64,000 nucleotides of DNA from JALORV01 sp963754065 (GCA_963754065.1 CAVWFH010000001.1:1-64000), one strand, 5' to 3'; numbered from the stretch's first letter, positions 53,627 to 63,665 are shown. Program-made: numbers and translations. Notes: generated by a model not told the origin, from the sequence alone.

Positions 53627-55852
53627 TCAGGCCTGGCTGAGATCGAACGGCAGCTTGCGCAGTCGCTTGCCGGTCAGCGCAAAGACTGCGTTGGCGACCG
53701 CGGGTGCAATCGGCGGCGTACCCGGCTCACCGACTCCGGTCGGATCGGCACGGCTCGGGACGATGTGCACGCTGATCTCGGGCATCTCGTTGATGCGCAG
53801 CACCGGGTAATCGGAGAAGTTCGACTGCTGCACGACGCCGTCCTTCAGCGTGATCTGCCCGTACAGGGCGGCCGACAGGCCGAACACCATCCCCGACTGG
53901 ACCTGCGCTTCGATCGTCAGCGGATTGACCGCCGTGCCGCAGTCGATCGCCGAGGTGACCTTATGGACGCGAATGACGTTCTTGTCGACCGAGACCTCGA
54001 CGACGTGGGCCACCACCGTGCCGAATGACTCGTGCACCGCGACCCCGCGGCCGCGACCCTTGGCCACTGCCGTGGTCCAGCCGGACTTTTCACGAACGAG
54101 TTGCAGCACTCCACGAACGCGCGTGTGCTTCGGGTCGAGCAGCGCCAGGCGGTAGGCAATCGGATCCTGCTTCGCAGCGCGGGCCAGTTCGTCGACCATC
54201 GTCTCCATGACGAAGGCCGTGTGCGAGTGACCGACCGAGCGCCACCACAGCACCGGCACGGCGACTTCGGGATGGTGCACGGAAACCTGCAGGTTGGGCA
54301 GGCGATATGGGGTATCGACGATGCCCTCGGTCGTCGTGGCGTCGATGCCGTCCTTCACCATGTATTTTTCAAAGGGCGTGCCTTTTAGGATCGACTGCCC
54401 GACGATGGTGTGGTTCCAGCCGCGCAGGGTGTTTCCCGCGTCGAGTCCCGCCACGACGCGGTGCACGACCAGCGGCCGGTAGTAGCCGCCGCGGATGTCG
54501 TCTTCGCGCGACCAGATCACTTTGACCGGTGCGTCGATGCCGGACTGCTTCATCGCCTTCGCGATGTTCACCGCTTCCACGAGGTAGTCGGATGACGGGT
54601 TGGCGCGCCGGCCGAAGCCACCACCCGCCAGCATCGTGTTCAGCGTGACCTGCTCGGGCTTGAGCCCGGCGGTGCTTGCAATGGCGAGTTGATCAATCGT
54701 CTGGAACTGCGAGCCGCACCACACGGTGCAGCTGTCGGCCTTGAGATCGACGACCGCGTTCAGCGGCTCCATCGGCGCGTGCGCCAGGTACGGGAATTCG
54801 TAGGTGGCCTCGATCTTCGTCGCGGCCTGGGCGACTGCATTGGCGTCGCCGTCGCTGCGCGCCGGCAGTCCCGGCTTGCCGGCGAGTTCGCGGAATTGCC
54901 TGGAAAGGTCGGCCGAGGTCGGGCCGGTCGCAGCCTCCCACTTGATATCCAGCGCGTCGCGTCCGGTCCTGGCGGGCCAGTAGCCGGTGGCAACAACGGC
55001 CACGCCGGTGCCGCCGCGATCGACCGGAACCTGCACGACGGCCTCCACGCCCTTGACGGCACGCGCCTTGGCCGGATCGAAGCTCACCACCTTGCCGCCG
55101 AACACCGGCGGATGCACGAGCACGGCGACGCGCAGGTTGGGCAGCGACTTGTCGATGCCGAACTGGGCAGTGCCATTGACCTTCTCACGCGAGTCGAGCC
55201 GCCGCGTCGGCCGTCCGATGAAGAAGAAGTCGCCGGGGTCGGCCTTGAGTCCGATACGCGTGGGTACCGGCTGCTTGGCGGCCGCCTCGGCCAGCGAGCC
55301 ATAGCTGGCGCGGCGCTTCTGCCCGGCCAGTTCGATGACAAAGCCGCTGCGTGTGTCGAGCTTGGCGGGTTCGACCCCCCACTGCTGGGCCGCTGCAGCG
55401 ATCAGCATTCCGCGCGCGGACGCGCCGATGACCCGGTACTGCTTCCAGCTCGCTGCCACGGAATTGGAGCCGCCGGTCATCTGGATGCCGAAATTGGGAT
55501 CGGCATAGACCTCGGCCGCCGGTGCCAGTTCTGCGCGAACCTTGTCCCACTCGCAGTCGAGCTCTTCCGCGATCAGCATCGGCAGGGCCGTGCTGACGCC
55601 CTGGCCGAATTCCAGTCGATTGACCATCACCGTGGTGCGTCCGTCCGGTGCAATGCGCACGAAGGCCGATGGCGGATAAACCATGCGCTTGGCTTCCTGG
55701 GCGCCCGCGGGGACCGCACCGATGCCGAGCATCAGTCCGCCGCCGGCCACGCCGGTGGCCTTCATGAACTCGCGCCGCGAGAGTTTGACCGGCACGATCG
55801 TTGCATCAGCTGCATCACGCTGCGCCCGGGCCATCTGTTCGATGAATCGCAT
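53627..55852 (-). CDS. Molybdenum hydroxylase large subunit (IorB / xanthine dehydrogenase family)
   Basis: A 741-residue molybdopterin-binding subunit of the isoquinoline-1-oxidoreductase type. A Tat signal is visible (SRREFMKATGVAGGGLMLG). Typical stretches: VNRLEFGQGVSTALPMLIAE, AGGGFGRRANPSSDYLVEAV, PVLWWRSVGHSHTAFVMETM and the final Glu loop GVGEPGTPPIAPAVANAVFA. It follows its iron-sulfur partner after 9 bases. The enzyme oxidises an N-heterocycle or aldehyde in the periplasm; the real substrate is unknown. Confidence 0.9.
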   Translation of the reverse strand: MRFIEQMARAQRDAADATIVPVKLSRREFMKATGVAGGGLMLGIGAVPAGAQEAKRMVYPPSAFVRIAPDGRTTVMVNRLEFGQGVSTALPMLIAEELDCEWDKVRAELAPAAEVYADPNFGIQMTGGSNSVAASWKQYRVIGASARGMLIAAAAQQWGVEPAKLDTRSGFVIELAGQKRRASYGSLAEAAAKQPVPTRIGLKADPGDFFFIGRPTRRLDSREKVNGTAQFGIDKSLPNLRVAVLVHPPVFGGKVVSFDPAKARAVKGVEAVVQVPVDRGGTGVAVVATGYWPARTGRDALDIKWEAATGPTSADLSRQFRELAGKPGLPARSDGDANAVAQAATKIEATYEFPYLAHAPMEPLNAVVDLKADSCTVWCGSQFQTIDQLAIASTAGLKPEQVTLNTMLAGGGFGRRANPSSDYLVEAVNIAKAMKQSGIDAPVKVIWSREDDIRGGYYRPLVVHRVVAGLDAGNTLRGWNHTIVGQSILKGTPFEKYMVKDGIDATTTEGIVDTPYRLPNLQVSVHHPEVAVPVLWWRSVGHSHTAFVMETMVDELARAAKQDPIAYRLALLDPKHTRVRGVLQLVREKSGWTTAVAKGRGRGVAVHESFGTVVAHVVEVSVDKNVIRVHKVTSAIDCGTAVNPLTIEAQVQSGMVFGLSAALYGQITLKDGVVQQSNFSDYPVLRINEMPEISVHIVPSRADPTGVGEPGTPPIAPAVANAVFALTGKRLRKLPFDLSQA

Positions 55853-55861
55853 CGTCGTCTC

Positions 55862-56317
55862 CTAGGCGAGCGAACGCGCTGCGTCCTTGACCGCTGCGCG
55901 GATGCGCGCATAGGTCCCGCAGCGACAGAGGATGCCGGCGAGCGCTGCATCGATGTCGGCATCGCTCGGATTTTTCTTGCCTTTGAGCAGCGCAGTGGCC
56001 GCCATCACCTGGCCGGACTGGCAGTAGCCGCACTGCACGACATCGAGCTTGACCCATGCGTCCTGCACGGCCTTGCCGACGCGGTCGCTGGCAGCGGCCT
56101 CGATCGTTGTCACAGGCCCGCTGACGCTCGAGATCGGCGTGATGCACGAGCGCACCGGCTGACCGTTGACATGCACCGTGCAGGCGCCACACGCGGCGAT
56201 GCCGCAGCCGAACTTTGTTCCGGTCAGGCCGAGGTTGTCACGCAGCGCCCAGAGCAGGGGCGTCGCGGGATCGGCGTCGACGTCGACGGCCTTGCCGTTC
56301 ACGTTCAGACGGGTCAT
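55862..56317 (-). CDS. Molybdenum hydroxylase 2Fe-2S subunit (IorA type)
   Basis: Small iron-sulfur subunit of 151 residues. The plant-ferredoxin-like cluster is bound by GCGIAACGACTVHVNGQPVR with the next Cys in SCITPI. The second cluster is bound by VQCGYCQSGQVMAATALL and GILCRCGTYARI. It transfers electrons from the large subunit encoded immediately downstream. The order small then large is standard for the IorAB type. Confidence 0.93.
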   Translation of the reverse strand: MTRLNVNGKAVDVDADPATPLLWALRDNLGLTGTKFGCGIAACGACTVHVNGQPVRSCITPISSVSGPVTTIEAAASDRVGKAVQDAWVKLDVVQCGYCQSGQVMAATALLKGKKNPSDADIDAALAGILCRCGTYARIRAAVKDAARSLA

Positions 56318-56376
56318 GACGACTCCAGATAGTGGAATTGGGAATACGGTTGTTGATCGGGCGGTCGCAGGCCGTT

Positions 56377-57372
56377 TCAGTGATTGACGTCGACCACGAC
56401 CCGGCCGCGGACGCGCCCGGCGAGGATATCGCGGGCGACGTCGAACGCTCCGGCCAGCGGCACTTCTCGCGTCAACCGTGCCAGCTGATCGATCGGCAGG
56501 TGCTCCGCCAGCAGCTTCCAGGCGGCTTCGCGCCGCTCGATCGGGGCCATCACGCTGTCGATGCCCGCCAGCGTCACGCCGCGCAGGATAAATGGCGCGA
56601 CGGTGGCGGGGAAATCCATTCCGCCAGCCAGACCGCAGGCCGCGACCGTGCCGCCCGCGCGCATCTGCGCGCAGACGTTGGCCAGTGTGACGCTTCCAAC
56701 CGAATCGATCGCGCCGGCCCAGCGGTCCTTCTGCAGGGGTTTGCCCGCGACGGCGAGCGAGGCGCGGTCAAGGACTTCACGGGCGCCCAGGGACTTCAGG
56801 TAGTCGCCTTCTGCCGACTTGCCGGTCGACGCGACTACCGTGTAGCCGAGCGATGACAGCAACGCCACCGCGACCGAGCCAACTCCCCCGGTCGCCCCCG
56901 TGACGAGAATCTCGCCCTGAGCCGGTGTGACCCCGTGCGCCTGCAGCGCCAGTACCGACAGGGCGGCCGTGTAGCCTGCCGTGCCGATGGCCATCGCGTC
57001 GCGCGCGGAAAAAGGCGCCGGGATACGCACCAGCCAGTCGCCTTTGACGCGCGCGCGCTGGGACAGGCCGCCCCAATGCGACTCTCCGAGGCCCCAGCCA
57101 TTGATGACGACGGCGTCACCCGCCTTCCAGCGGGCGTGGGTGCTGTGGATCACCTTGCCGGCGGCATCGATGCCGGCGACCATCGGCCACTTGCGCACCA
57201 CCGGTGACGTGTTCGTCAGTGCCAGCCCGTCCTTGTAGTTGATCGTCGAGTACTCGACGCCAATGACGACATCGTCGCCCGGTGTCGCGGCTTCGAGTTC
57301 GGCGTCCGTGACAGCACGAATCTCGGCGCGGAAGGCGTCGCCTTCCTTGGAAAGCACGATGGCTTGCGTCAT
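56377..57372 (-). CDS. MDR-family NADPH oxidoreductase (YhdH/AcuI-like)
   Basis: A 331-residue medium-chain reductase of the YhdH/AcuI type, which reduces acryloyl-CoA or related enones. Features: VEYSTINYKDGLALTNTSPV, WPMVAGIDAAGKVIHSTHAR, cofactor loop VTGATGGVGSVAVALLSSLG and VAACGLAGGMDFPATVAPFI with FILRGVTLAGIDSVM. No zinc-binding Cys cluster, as expected for this branch. Confidence 0.9.
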   Translation of the reverse strand: MTQAIVLSKEGDAFRAEIRAVTDAELEAATPGDDVVIGVEYSTINYKDGLALTNTSPVVRKWPMVAGIDAAGKVIHSTHARWKAGDAVVINGWGLGESHWGGLSQRARVKGDWLVRIPAPFSARDAMAIGTAGYTAALSVLALQAHGVTPAQGEILVTGATGGVGSVAVALLSSLGYTVVASTGKSAEGDYLKSLGAREVLDRASLAVAGKPLQKDRWAGAIDSVGSVTLANVCAQMRAGGTVAACGLAGGMDFPATVAPFILRGVTLAGIDSVMAPIERREAAWKLLAEHLPIDQLARLTREVPLAGAFDVARDILAGRVRGRVVVDVNH

Positions 57373-57435
57373 GTTTCAAAACCCCGGGATTCAGGACCGG
57401 TCATCATAGTGCCGTGCCGTAGCACGACGCTCCCG

Positions 57436-57912
57436 TCAGCGCGGGAAGGCACCGATCGCGGCGATCAGGAGGCAAAGCGAAGCGGCGATCGTCAGCCGCG
57501 TCCGCAGCGCCAGGTACCACGAGGCCACCGGCGTCGCATACAGTTTCATTAGCAGGCCGTCGACGACCCGTACCAGCAGCAGGTCGCCGATCAGGAACGC
57601 GAACACGATGGCCGCGGGCACGCCAAAGAGCAGCATCAGCAGTGCGAGCCACCCCAGCAACGCCGGCGTCACGCCCCAGCCGAAGGCGTTCCAGCTTTGT
57701 GTCTTGTTCAGTCCCGGATTCGCCAGTGCGAGACCCCAGTGCACCGCGCCGAGAAAGGACAGGATCACCGCCGTGTAGGCGGCGAGTCCAAGCTGCATCC
57801 GGAACGCCGCGGCCCCGCTCCATGGCCAGCACAGCAGGGCCAGCACGAAGAACGGAACCAGGCCAAGATTGCCGAGTAGCGTGGCTATGCGCTGTTCGAT
57901 GACGACTGACAT
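57436..57912 (-). CDS. DUF3429 membrane protein
   Basis: A 158-residue membrane protein of the DUF3429 family with four to five spans: LGNLGLVPFFVLALLCWPWS, YTAVILSFLGAVHWGLALAN, LGWLALLMLLFGVPAAIVFA and a C-terminal LRTRLTIAASLCLLIAAIGA. The conserved FLGAVHWG is the family mark. I chose the ATG at 57912; a longer frame begins at 57957. Function unknown. Confidence 0.85.
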   Translation of the reverse strand: MSVVIEQRIATLLGNLGLVPFFVLALLCWPWSGAAAFRMQLGLAAYTAVILSFLGAVHWGLALANPGLNKTQSWNAFGWGVTPALLGWLALLMLLFGVPAAIVFAFLIGDLLLVRVVDGLLMKLYATPVASWYLALRTRLTIAASLCLLIAAIGAFPR

Positions 57913-58085
57913 CCGGACTCCGAGTTTGCCGCGATTATCCAGACTGCACAGCAACAACCGGGCTTGAGTTCAAGCAAGTCACCTGTGGGGCAGTTGCCAT
58001 TCAATGCCGCATCCTTGCCGGCACACAATGGCGAATCGGCGCGCCGGTGAAATCCTCGCGCTATCCACTCGGGGAGCAGGTTGTC

Positions 58086-59507
58086 ATGGCGGTCGATGTG
58101 ATTGTGGTCGGAGGCGGGCTGTCAGGGCTGGTGGCGGCCTACCGGATGCAACGCGCGGGGCTGAGCGTGCAGGTGCTGGAAGCAGCCGGGCGGCCCGGCG
58201 GGGTCATTGGCTCGGAGCGCCACAGCGGCGTGTTGCTTGAGCGCGGACCCAACAGCGGCATGGATACGTCGCCGGCCATCAATGCGCTGCTGGACGATCT
58301 CGGCATCCGCAGCCAGCGCCTCGATGCAAGCAAGGCCTCGTCCCGTCGCTATGTCCTGCGCGACGGGCGACTGGTGGCCTTGCCGATGTCAGCCGGAGCC
58401 TTCCTTGCGACGCCGCTGTTCTCCCCGACTGCAAAGCTGCGACTGCTCGCAGAACCGTTCATCGCGCGAGCGCCAGCCGACACCGAGGAGTCGGTCGCCC
58501 GGTTCGTGGAGCGTCGCGTGGGTAAAGAGTTCCTCGACTATGCCGTCGAGCCCTTCGTGTCGGGAATCTATGCCGGCGATCCCGAGCAGTTGTCGGTGCG
58601 GGCTGCGTTCCCCCGGCTGCATACACTCGAGCAACGATATGGGAGTCTGTTCCGGGGAGCGATTCTCGGTGCGCGCGAGCGCAGGCGGACGGCCGAGAAA
58701 CCGAAGACTGCCGCCGTGAGCTTTTCGTTCCGCGAAGGCATGCAGACACTGACGGACGCGCTGGCCGCGGCGCTCACGGACGTCCAGTGTGGCGCTCGCG
58801 CCGTCGAACTCGCCCGCGATCCCGATGGGATGTACGTCGTGTCCGTCGATCGGGCGGGACAGGCTGCCCACCTGCGCGCACGCGCGCTCGTGCTGGCGGT
58901 GCCCGCCTACGCAGCTTCTGCGCTTGTCCGGTCGCTTGCACCCGGCGCGGCGGCGTCGCTGGAGGCGATACCGTATGCACCCGTCGTGGTCGTGGCGAGC
59001 GCCTATCGCCGGTCCGACGTCGGTCATCCGCTCGATGGATTCGGTTTCCTCGCACCGGCACGCGAGAAGCCGCGAGTGCTCGGATCGCTCTTCTCGAGCA
59101 CGATGTTCGAGCAGCGGGCACCGGGCGATACGGTGGTGTTCACCACCTTCCTCGGAGGACGGCGCAATCCGACTCTCATCGCTGCGTCGGACGAAGAGGT
59201 GCTGCAGACCGTACGGAGCGAGCTGGAGCGATTGGTCGCCGCGCGTGGGTCCCCGTTGTTCAGCGAGATCACGCGCTGGCCACGCGCCATTCCGCAGTAC
59301 ACGATCGGCCACCTGCAGCGAATCGCGCAGGTCGAGCGGGCCGAACGCGAGCTGCCCGGGCTGACCTTCTGCGCAAACTATCGAGGTGGCGTCTCCATCA
59401 GCGACTGCATCACGAACGGCGAGGCGATGGCGGTCACAGTGTCGGCGTACCTGGCCGGCACTTCCGCGAAGTCGAGTCCTGGCGCGGGCCCGACGGGCAT
59501 CGGCTGA
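58086..59507 (+). CDS. hemG: Protoporphyrinogen oxidase (HemY type)
   Basis: FAD enzyme of 473 residues that oxidises protoporphyrinogen IX to protoporphyrin IX in heme synthesis. FAD motif DVIVVGGGLSGLVAAYRMQR with LEAAGRPGG, substrate-side RFVERRVGKEFLDYAVEPFV and SGIYAGDPEQLSVRAAFPRL, and the closing FAD loop TFCANYRGGVSISDCITNG. I start at the ATG at 58086, 9 bases after GGGGAG; the frame is open from 58047. The symbol follows the hemG/hemY (PgoX) usage for oxygen-dependent enzymes. Confidence 0.92.
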   Translation: MAVDVIVVGGGLSGLVAAYRMQRAGLSVQVLEAAGRPGGVIGSERHSGVLLERGPNSGMDTSPAINALLDDLGIRSQRLDASKASSRRYVLRDGRLVALPMSAGAFLATPLFSPTAKLRLLAEPFIARAPADTEESVARFVERRVGKEFLDYAVEPFVSGIYAGDPEQLSVRAAFPRLHTLEQRYGSLFRGAILGARERRRTAEKPKTAAVSFSFREGMQTLTDALAAALTDVQCGARAVELARDPDGMYVVSVDRAGQAAHLRARALVLAVPAYAASALVRSLAPGAAASLEAIPYAPVVVVASAYRRSDVGHPLDGFGFLAPAREKPRVLGSLFSSTMFEQRAPGDTVVFTTFLGGRRNPTLIAASDEEVLQTVRSELERLVAARGSPLFSEITRWPRAIPQYTIGHLQRIAQVERAERELPGLTFCANYRGGVSISDCITNGEAMAVTVSAYLAGTSAKSSPGAGPTGIG

Positions 59508-59565
59508 TGCAGGCTGCGGGACCGGGTCATTTCGACCAATCGGATGCCCTGTCCCGGGCGATCGC

Positions 59566-62262
59566 GTGGCAGAATCAGTCTCGGAAGTCGTGCCCCGCGA
59601 CGCCCGCGTCGGGGAGCTTGCACAGCCCGAGGTCACGCTGAGTTCGACCGTCATCCCGTTGCGGCAGTCCGCTGTCGAACGCTCGCTCAAGCAGGCGAGC
59701 TTCGACACCGCGGGCGTTCCGATCCTCGCTGTCAATCACAGTGGCCAGATCCTCGCGATCAACTCCGAGGCGATGGCGCTCGTCGGCGGAGAACCCGTGG
59801 TCGGGCGCAGCGTCGCCGAATTGCTGGGATTCCTCAGCCACCGCGCCTTCACGCGCCGTTGGCAGCGCCTGTGGTCGCAGGTGACGGCCGAAGGACGGTG
59901 TGAATTCGAAGCCAAGCTGCCACTGCGCAGTGGCGCACGATTGAGCGCGCGCTTCGTTGTCCGGCTGTTCCGCTTCGACCAGGACGACTTCGCCTCGATC
60001 TCCATCGTGGACACATCCGCCGAGCGCGCCGCACGCCGCCGCGTGCGCGCGGCCGAAGCGCGGGCGCGGGCTCTGGCGTTGCACCAGACCGAACTGACGA
60101 TTGTCCTGAATGCCGACCGTCGTGTGGTCTTCGCCAACGCCGCGCTCGAGCCGATCACCGGCGAACACGAGGCGGACATCATGGGCTCGCCATTCGAGTT
60201 CATTCTCGACCAGCCGTCACGCATCGAATTTCGCCGCGCTGTGGATCGCCTGCTGCGCGAGCCGGCCGGTGACCGGCAGCCCACGTCGCTGCATCTGCGC
60301 ACGCGCGCCGCACTGGCCGGCAACGGCCGCAGCCTGTCGTGCGTGCTCGCGAACCGGCTGGACGATCCGACCGTTCGCGGCCTGGTGCTGACTGCACGCG
60401 ACCTCGGGCCGGCCGAGAAGGCGCAGGCGCGGCGGCTGCGCTTCCGCGAGCGCCTGCTCGAGCTTGCGATCCAGCCCAAGTCGGATTTCACCCAGACGCT
60501 GGCGACCGTCCTGCGCTCGACGGCCGAGGTCCTCGACGTGAGTTCTGCGAGTTTCTGGCGCCTCTCGCGCGATCCCGATGTGCTTCGTTGTGAGGCGCTG
60601 TTCGACCGGACCGCGGACCGTTTCCTGCGCGATTGGGTCGGCCGCGAATTTCCCGCGACCCGGTTTGCGGCCTACTTTGCGCAGCTGATGAATCGCCAGC
60701 CGGTCGTCGTGAATGACACGCGCACTTCGCGCCTGACGACGATGTTTGCAGGCGATCAGGACTGGGCGCATGTGCGTGCGCTGCTCGACGTGCCGATACT
60801 GGTCGAAGGAACCATCGCCGGCGTCCTCTGCCTGCAGCTTCGTGAAATCCGTTACTGGGACGAGGACGATGTTGGCTTCGCCAATACGACCGGGTTGATG
60901 CTGGCGTTGTCGATGGAGGCGGCGCAGCGGCAGGAAGCCGAGTCGCGCATCGAACATCTGGCCTGGTACGACGCGCTCACGGGGCTGCCGAACCGCAACC
61001 TGCTGCGCGAGACCATGCGCGACATGATCATGACGGCGTCGAACCGCAAGCGCCGCATGGCAGCGATGCTGATCGACCTCGATCGCTTCAAGGACGTCAA
61101 CGACACGCTCGGGCACCTGGTCGGGGACGCACTGATCAAGTCGGCCTCCGATGTGCTGCGCGAGACCGTCGGCGAAGATGGCACCGTTGCTCGGCTGGGG
61201 GGCGATGAATTTGTCGTGCTGATCAGCGAGTTCGTGCATCGCCAGGAGGTTGCGCTGCTGGCGGCGCGGATCGCCCAGGCGCTGCACCGGACTGATCTTG
61301 TGCCCACCATCGATACGCAGGTGTCGGCATCCATCGGCGTGGCGCTCTTTCCCGAGCACGGTCGCGACATGAGCACGCTGCTGAAGAATGCCGACGCGGC
61401 GATGTACCAGGCCAAGCGCGATGGCCGCAACCAGTTCAGTTTCTTCAATCCGATCCGCTACGAGCGGGCGGCACGCGAGGTTCAGCTCGGCATTGAGCTG
61501 GTCAAGGCCGTGCAGAGTGACAGTCCTCAGTTCATCTGCGAGTACCAACCACAGATCGAGATGGCAAGCGGTCGCGTCGTCGGACTGGAGGCGCTGATCC
61601 GGTGGAATCACCCGGTGCACGGCATGCTCACGCCCGACCGTTTCATCGGCGTGGCGGAGGTCAGTGGCCTGTCGGAGCGGATCACTCGTTGGGTGATGAA
61701 TGAAGTCTGCAGTCAGATCAATCGCTGGCGGCTCGTGCGGCCCGACTTCGATGTCCCTGTCGCGGTCAACGTCGCAGGACGAGAGATGGGCTCGACCGCC
61801 TTGCCGATCCTCGTGCGCAGCGCGCTCGTCAAGCACGGTATCGAGCCTCGGCTGATCGTCCTCGAAATCACGGAGCGCACGCTGGTCAAGGAAACCGAGA
61901 TCAACAACGACGTGCTGGCCGAGCTCGCCTCGCTGGGTGTCGGCCTTGTGCTCGACGACTTCGGCACGGGCTATTCGATGCTGGGCTATCTGAAGCGCAT
62001 GCCGATACACGCACTCAAGATCGACCAGTCGTTCATCGAGGGCATTCCGACTGATCCGGACAGTCGCGCAATCGTTCACGCAATGCTTGCGGTAGCGCGC
62101 CACTTCCGCCTGAAAGTCGTCGCCGAAGGCGTCGAGTCGCAGGATCAGGTCGACTACATGCGCGACATCGGCTGCGAGTTCGCACAGGGCTTTTTCTATT
62201 CGCGCGCCATCTCCGGCGACACCATCCTCGACTATCTCGCGCGCGAGTCACCGGCGCCGTAG
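59566..62262 (+). CDS. PAS-PAS-GAF-GGDEF-EAL cyclic-di-GMP signalling protein
   Basis: An 898-residue cytoplasmic regulator. PAS domains at about residues 35-150 and 165-280, a GAF domain at about 295-440, GGDEF at about 460-625 and EAL at about 650-890. The cyclase motif RLGGDEFVVL is intact (GGDEF at 545-549) and so is the phosphodiesterase motif GLEALIRW (EAL at 675-677) with DDFGTGYSMLGYL and the C-terminal VAEGVES. Both halves may be active. I chose the GTG at 59566 as start because sequence before it looks non-coding. No membrane span. Confidence 0.88.
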   Translation: MAESVSEVVPRDARVGELAQPEVTLSSTVIPLRQSAVERSLKQASFDTAGVPILAVNHSGQILAINSEAMALVGGEPVVGRSVAELLGFLSHRAFTRRWQRLWSQVTAEGRCEFEAKLPLRSGARLSARFVVRLFRFDQDDFASISIVDTSAERAARRRVRAAEARARALALHQTELTIVLNADRRVVFANAALEPITGEHEADIMGSPFEFILDQPSRIEFRRAVDRLLREPAGDRQPTSLHLRTRAALAGNGRSLSCVLANRLDDPTVRGLVLTARDLGPAEKAQARRLRFRERLLELAIQPKSDFTQTLATVLRSTAEVLDVSSASFWRLSRDPDVLRCEALFDRTADRFLRDWVGREFPATRFAAYFAQLMNRQPVVVNDTRTSRLTTMFAGDQDWAHVRALLDVPILVEGTIAGVLCLQLREIRYWDEDDVGFANTTGLMLALSMEAAQRQEAESRIEHLAWYDALTGLPNRNLLRETMRDMIMTASNRKRRMAAMLIDLDRFKDVNDTLGHLVGDALIKSASDVLRETVGEDGTVARLGGDEFVVLISEFVHRQEVALLAARIAQALHRTDLVPTIDTQVSASIGVALFPEHGRDMSTLLKNADAAMYQAKRDGRNQFSFFNPIRYERAAREVQLGIELVKAVQSDSPQFICEYQPQIEMASGRVVGLEALIRWNHPVHGMLTPDRFIGVAEVSGLSERITRWVMNEVCSQINRWRLVRPDFDVPVAVNVAGREMGSTALPILVRSALVKHGIEPRLIVLEITERTLVKETEINNDVLAELASLGVGLVLDDFGTGYSMLGYLKRMPIHALKIDQSFIEGIPTDPDSRAIVHAMLAVARHFRLKVVAEGVESQDQVDYMRDIGCEFAQGFFYSRAISGDTILDYLARESPAP

Positions 62263-62312
62263 TCGCAGACCCTGCGCCCGCTAAACTCGCGTGACACTGC
62301 GAGGAGGCATCC

Positions 62313-63089
62313 ATGGCGTACCAGAACATCCTGCTTGAAACGCGTGGTCGCGTTGGCCTGCTGACCCTGAATCGTCCGAAGGCGCTCAATGCACTCAACG
62401 ACCAGCTGATGGATGAACTGGGCGAGGCCCTGCTCGCATTCGATGCGGACGAGGCGATCGGCGCGATGGTCGTAACCGGAAGCGAAAAGGCGTTCGCGGC
62501 CGGAGCCGACATCGGCGCGATGAGGGACTGGACCTACATGGACGTCTTCAAGTCCGAGTACATCTCCCGTAACTGGGAAACGATCCGCCGGGTGCGCAAG
62601 CCCGTCATTGCCGCCGTCGGGGGTTATGCACTGGGTGGTGGCTGCGAATTGGCGATGATGTGCGACATCATCATTGCGGCGGACACGGCGAAGTTCGGGC
62701 AACCCGAGATCAAGCTGGGGATCATTCCCGGCGCGGGTGGCACGCAGCGCCTGCCGCGCGCCATCGGGAAGGCCAAGGCCATGGACCTCGTGCTCTCGGC
62801 GCGCATGATGGATGCAGCCGAAGCGGAACGTGCAGGCCTGGTGTCTCGCGTGGTGGCTGCCGACAAGCTGGTCGACGAAGCTATTGCGGTCGCGGCCGCC
62901 ATCGCCAGTCATTCGTTGCCGGCGGTGATGATGGCCAAGGAGGCCATCAATCGCGCCTATGAAGCGCCGCTGAACGAAGGCATGCTCTTCGAGCGGCGCC
63001 TGTTTCATTCACTCTTTGCGACCAACGATCAGAAAGAAGGCATGGCGGCCTTTGTCGAGAAGCGCCCCGCACAGTTTCGTCACACGTAA
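62313..63089 (+). CDS. Enoyl-CoA hydratase
   Basis: Crotonase-fold hydratase of 258 residues that adds water to enoyl-CoA in fatty-acid or amino-acid breakdown. Start MAYQNILLETRGRVGLLTLN, oxyanion loop FAAGADIGAM and VGGYALGGGCELAMMCDIII, then FGQPEIKLGIIPGAGGTQRL with the second catalytic Glu, and the C-terminal FVEKRPAQFRHT. A good GGAGG site precedes the ATG. Confidence 0.95.
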   Translation: MAYQNILLETRGRVGLLTLNRPKALNALNDQLMDELGEALLAFDADEAIGAMVVTGSEKAFAAGADIGAMRDWTYMDVFKSEYISRNWETIRRVRKPVIAAVGGYALGGGCELAMMCDIIIAADTAKFGQPEIKLGIIPGAGGTQRLPRAIGKAKAMDLVLSARMMDAAEAERAGLVSRVVAADKLVDEAIAVAAAIASHSLPAVMMAKEAINRAYEAPLNEGMLFERRLFHSLFATNDQKEGMAAFVEKRPAQFRHT

Positions 63090-63357
63090 CGGTTGGCAGG
63101 CAGCAGCATCTTCAGCTCAGCATCTTCTTTGCCGCGCTCGCAGCCGCACACTAGAGGATCCCGTCTAGCGCACGATTCAACTTCATGCTGACTCGAGCAC
63201 CTGCAACTTCGTGCCCCGTTACGGAACAAGGATTTACCGCAGATGTGCGCACCGCCGACTCGCGTCGTGGCGTTGCTCGCCGACCCCTGAAAGCCAGGCC
63301 GATTCGGGCTTGGGTGCCTGCGAGAGGAGTGCCAGAGGGTTGCCGCGGCCGGTCAAC

Positions 63358-63386
63358 TTGACACTAATTTTGCCGGGCCCCATAAT
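63358..63386 (+). promoter_or_regulatory. rRNA operon promoter
   Basis: TTGACA (63358-63363), a 17-base spacer and CATAAT (63381-63386) form a near-consensus sigma-70 promoter about 280 bases before 16S. The GCCGGGCCC between the boxes is GC-rich, as in stringently controlled rRNA promoters (general knowledge). Confidence 0.8.
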
Positions 63387-63439
63387 TCCGCTTCTCTGCT
63401 GCTTCGGTTGCGTCGCAACACGATTCGACCGGGCAGCGC

Positions 63440-63451
63440 GTTCTTTAAAAA
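63440..63451 (+). promoter_or_regulatory. boxA-like antitermination site
   Basis: GTTCTTTAAAAA resembles the rrn boxA (consensus TGCTCTTTAACA), and lies between the promoter and 16S where the NusB/S10 antitermination complex assembles. Confidence 0.6.
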
Positions 63452-63665
63452 CGAAACAGCCGATAAGTGTGGGCGCTTGGTGAAAGGCGCAACCGGCACA
63501 GAAGGTCGTCGAGGTCTCACACCGCGACATCAACCGACTGCGCCGGCTGAACTCAAATCATCAGTGCTCACGCAATGGAAAGAGGGAAATGATGGAAACA
63601 TCACATACCTCGATTCCAGCGAGTGAGTAATCAATCGTGCCTAGCACGGTTGCGCAAACAGTATC

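Larger units (their letters stand above)
63090..63665. other. rRNA operon upstream region
   Basis: No gene is present in these 576 bases. The part up to about 63350 has no recognised feature. The rrn promoter (63358-63386), boxA-like element (63440-63451) and the usual leader (CGATAAGTGTGGGCGCTTGG) follow before the mature 16S start. Confidence 0.7.

Noticed and set aside
63101..63130. Short direct repeat CAGCATCTTC in the rrn upstream region
   Set aside because: Two short copies only, no further evidence of a function.
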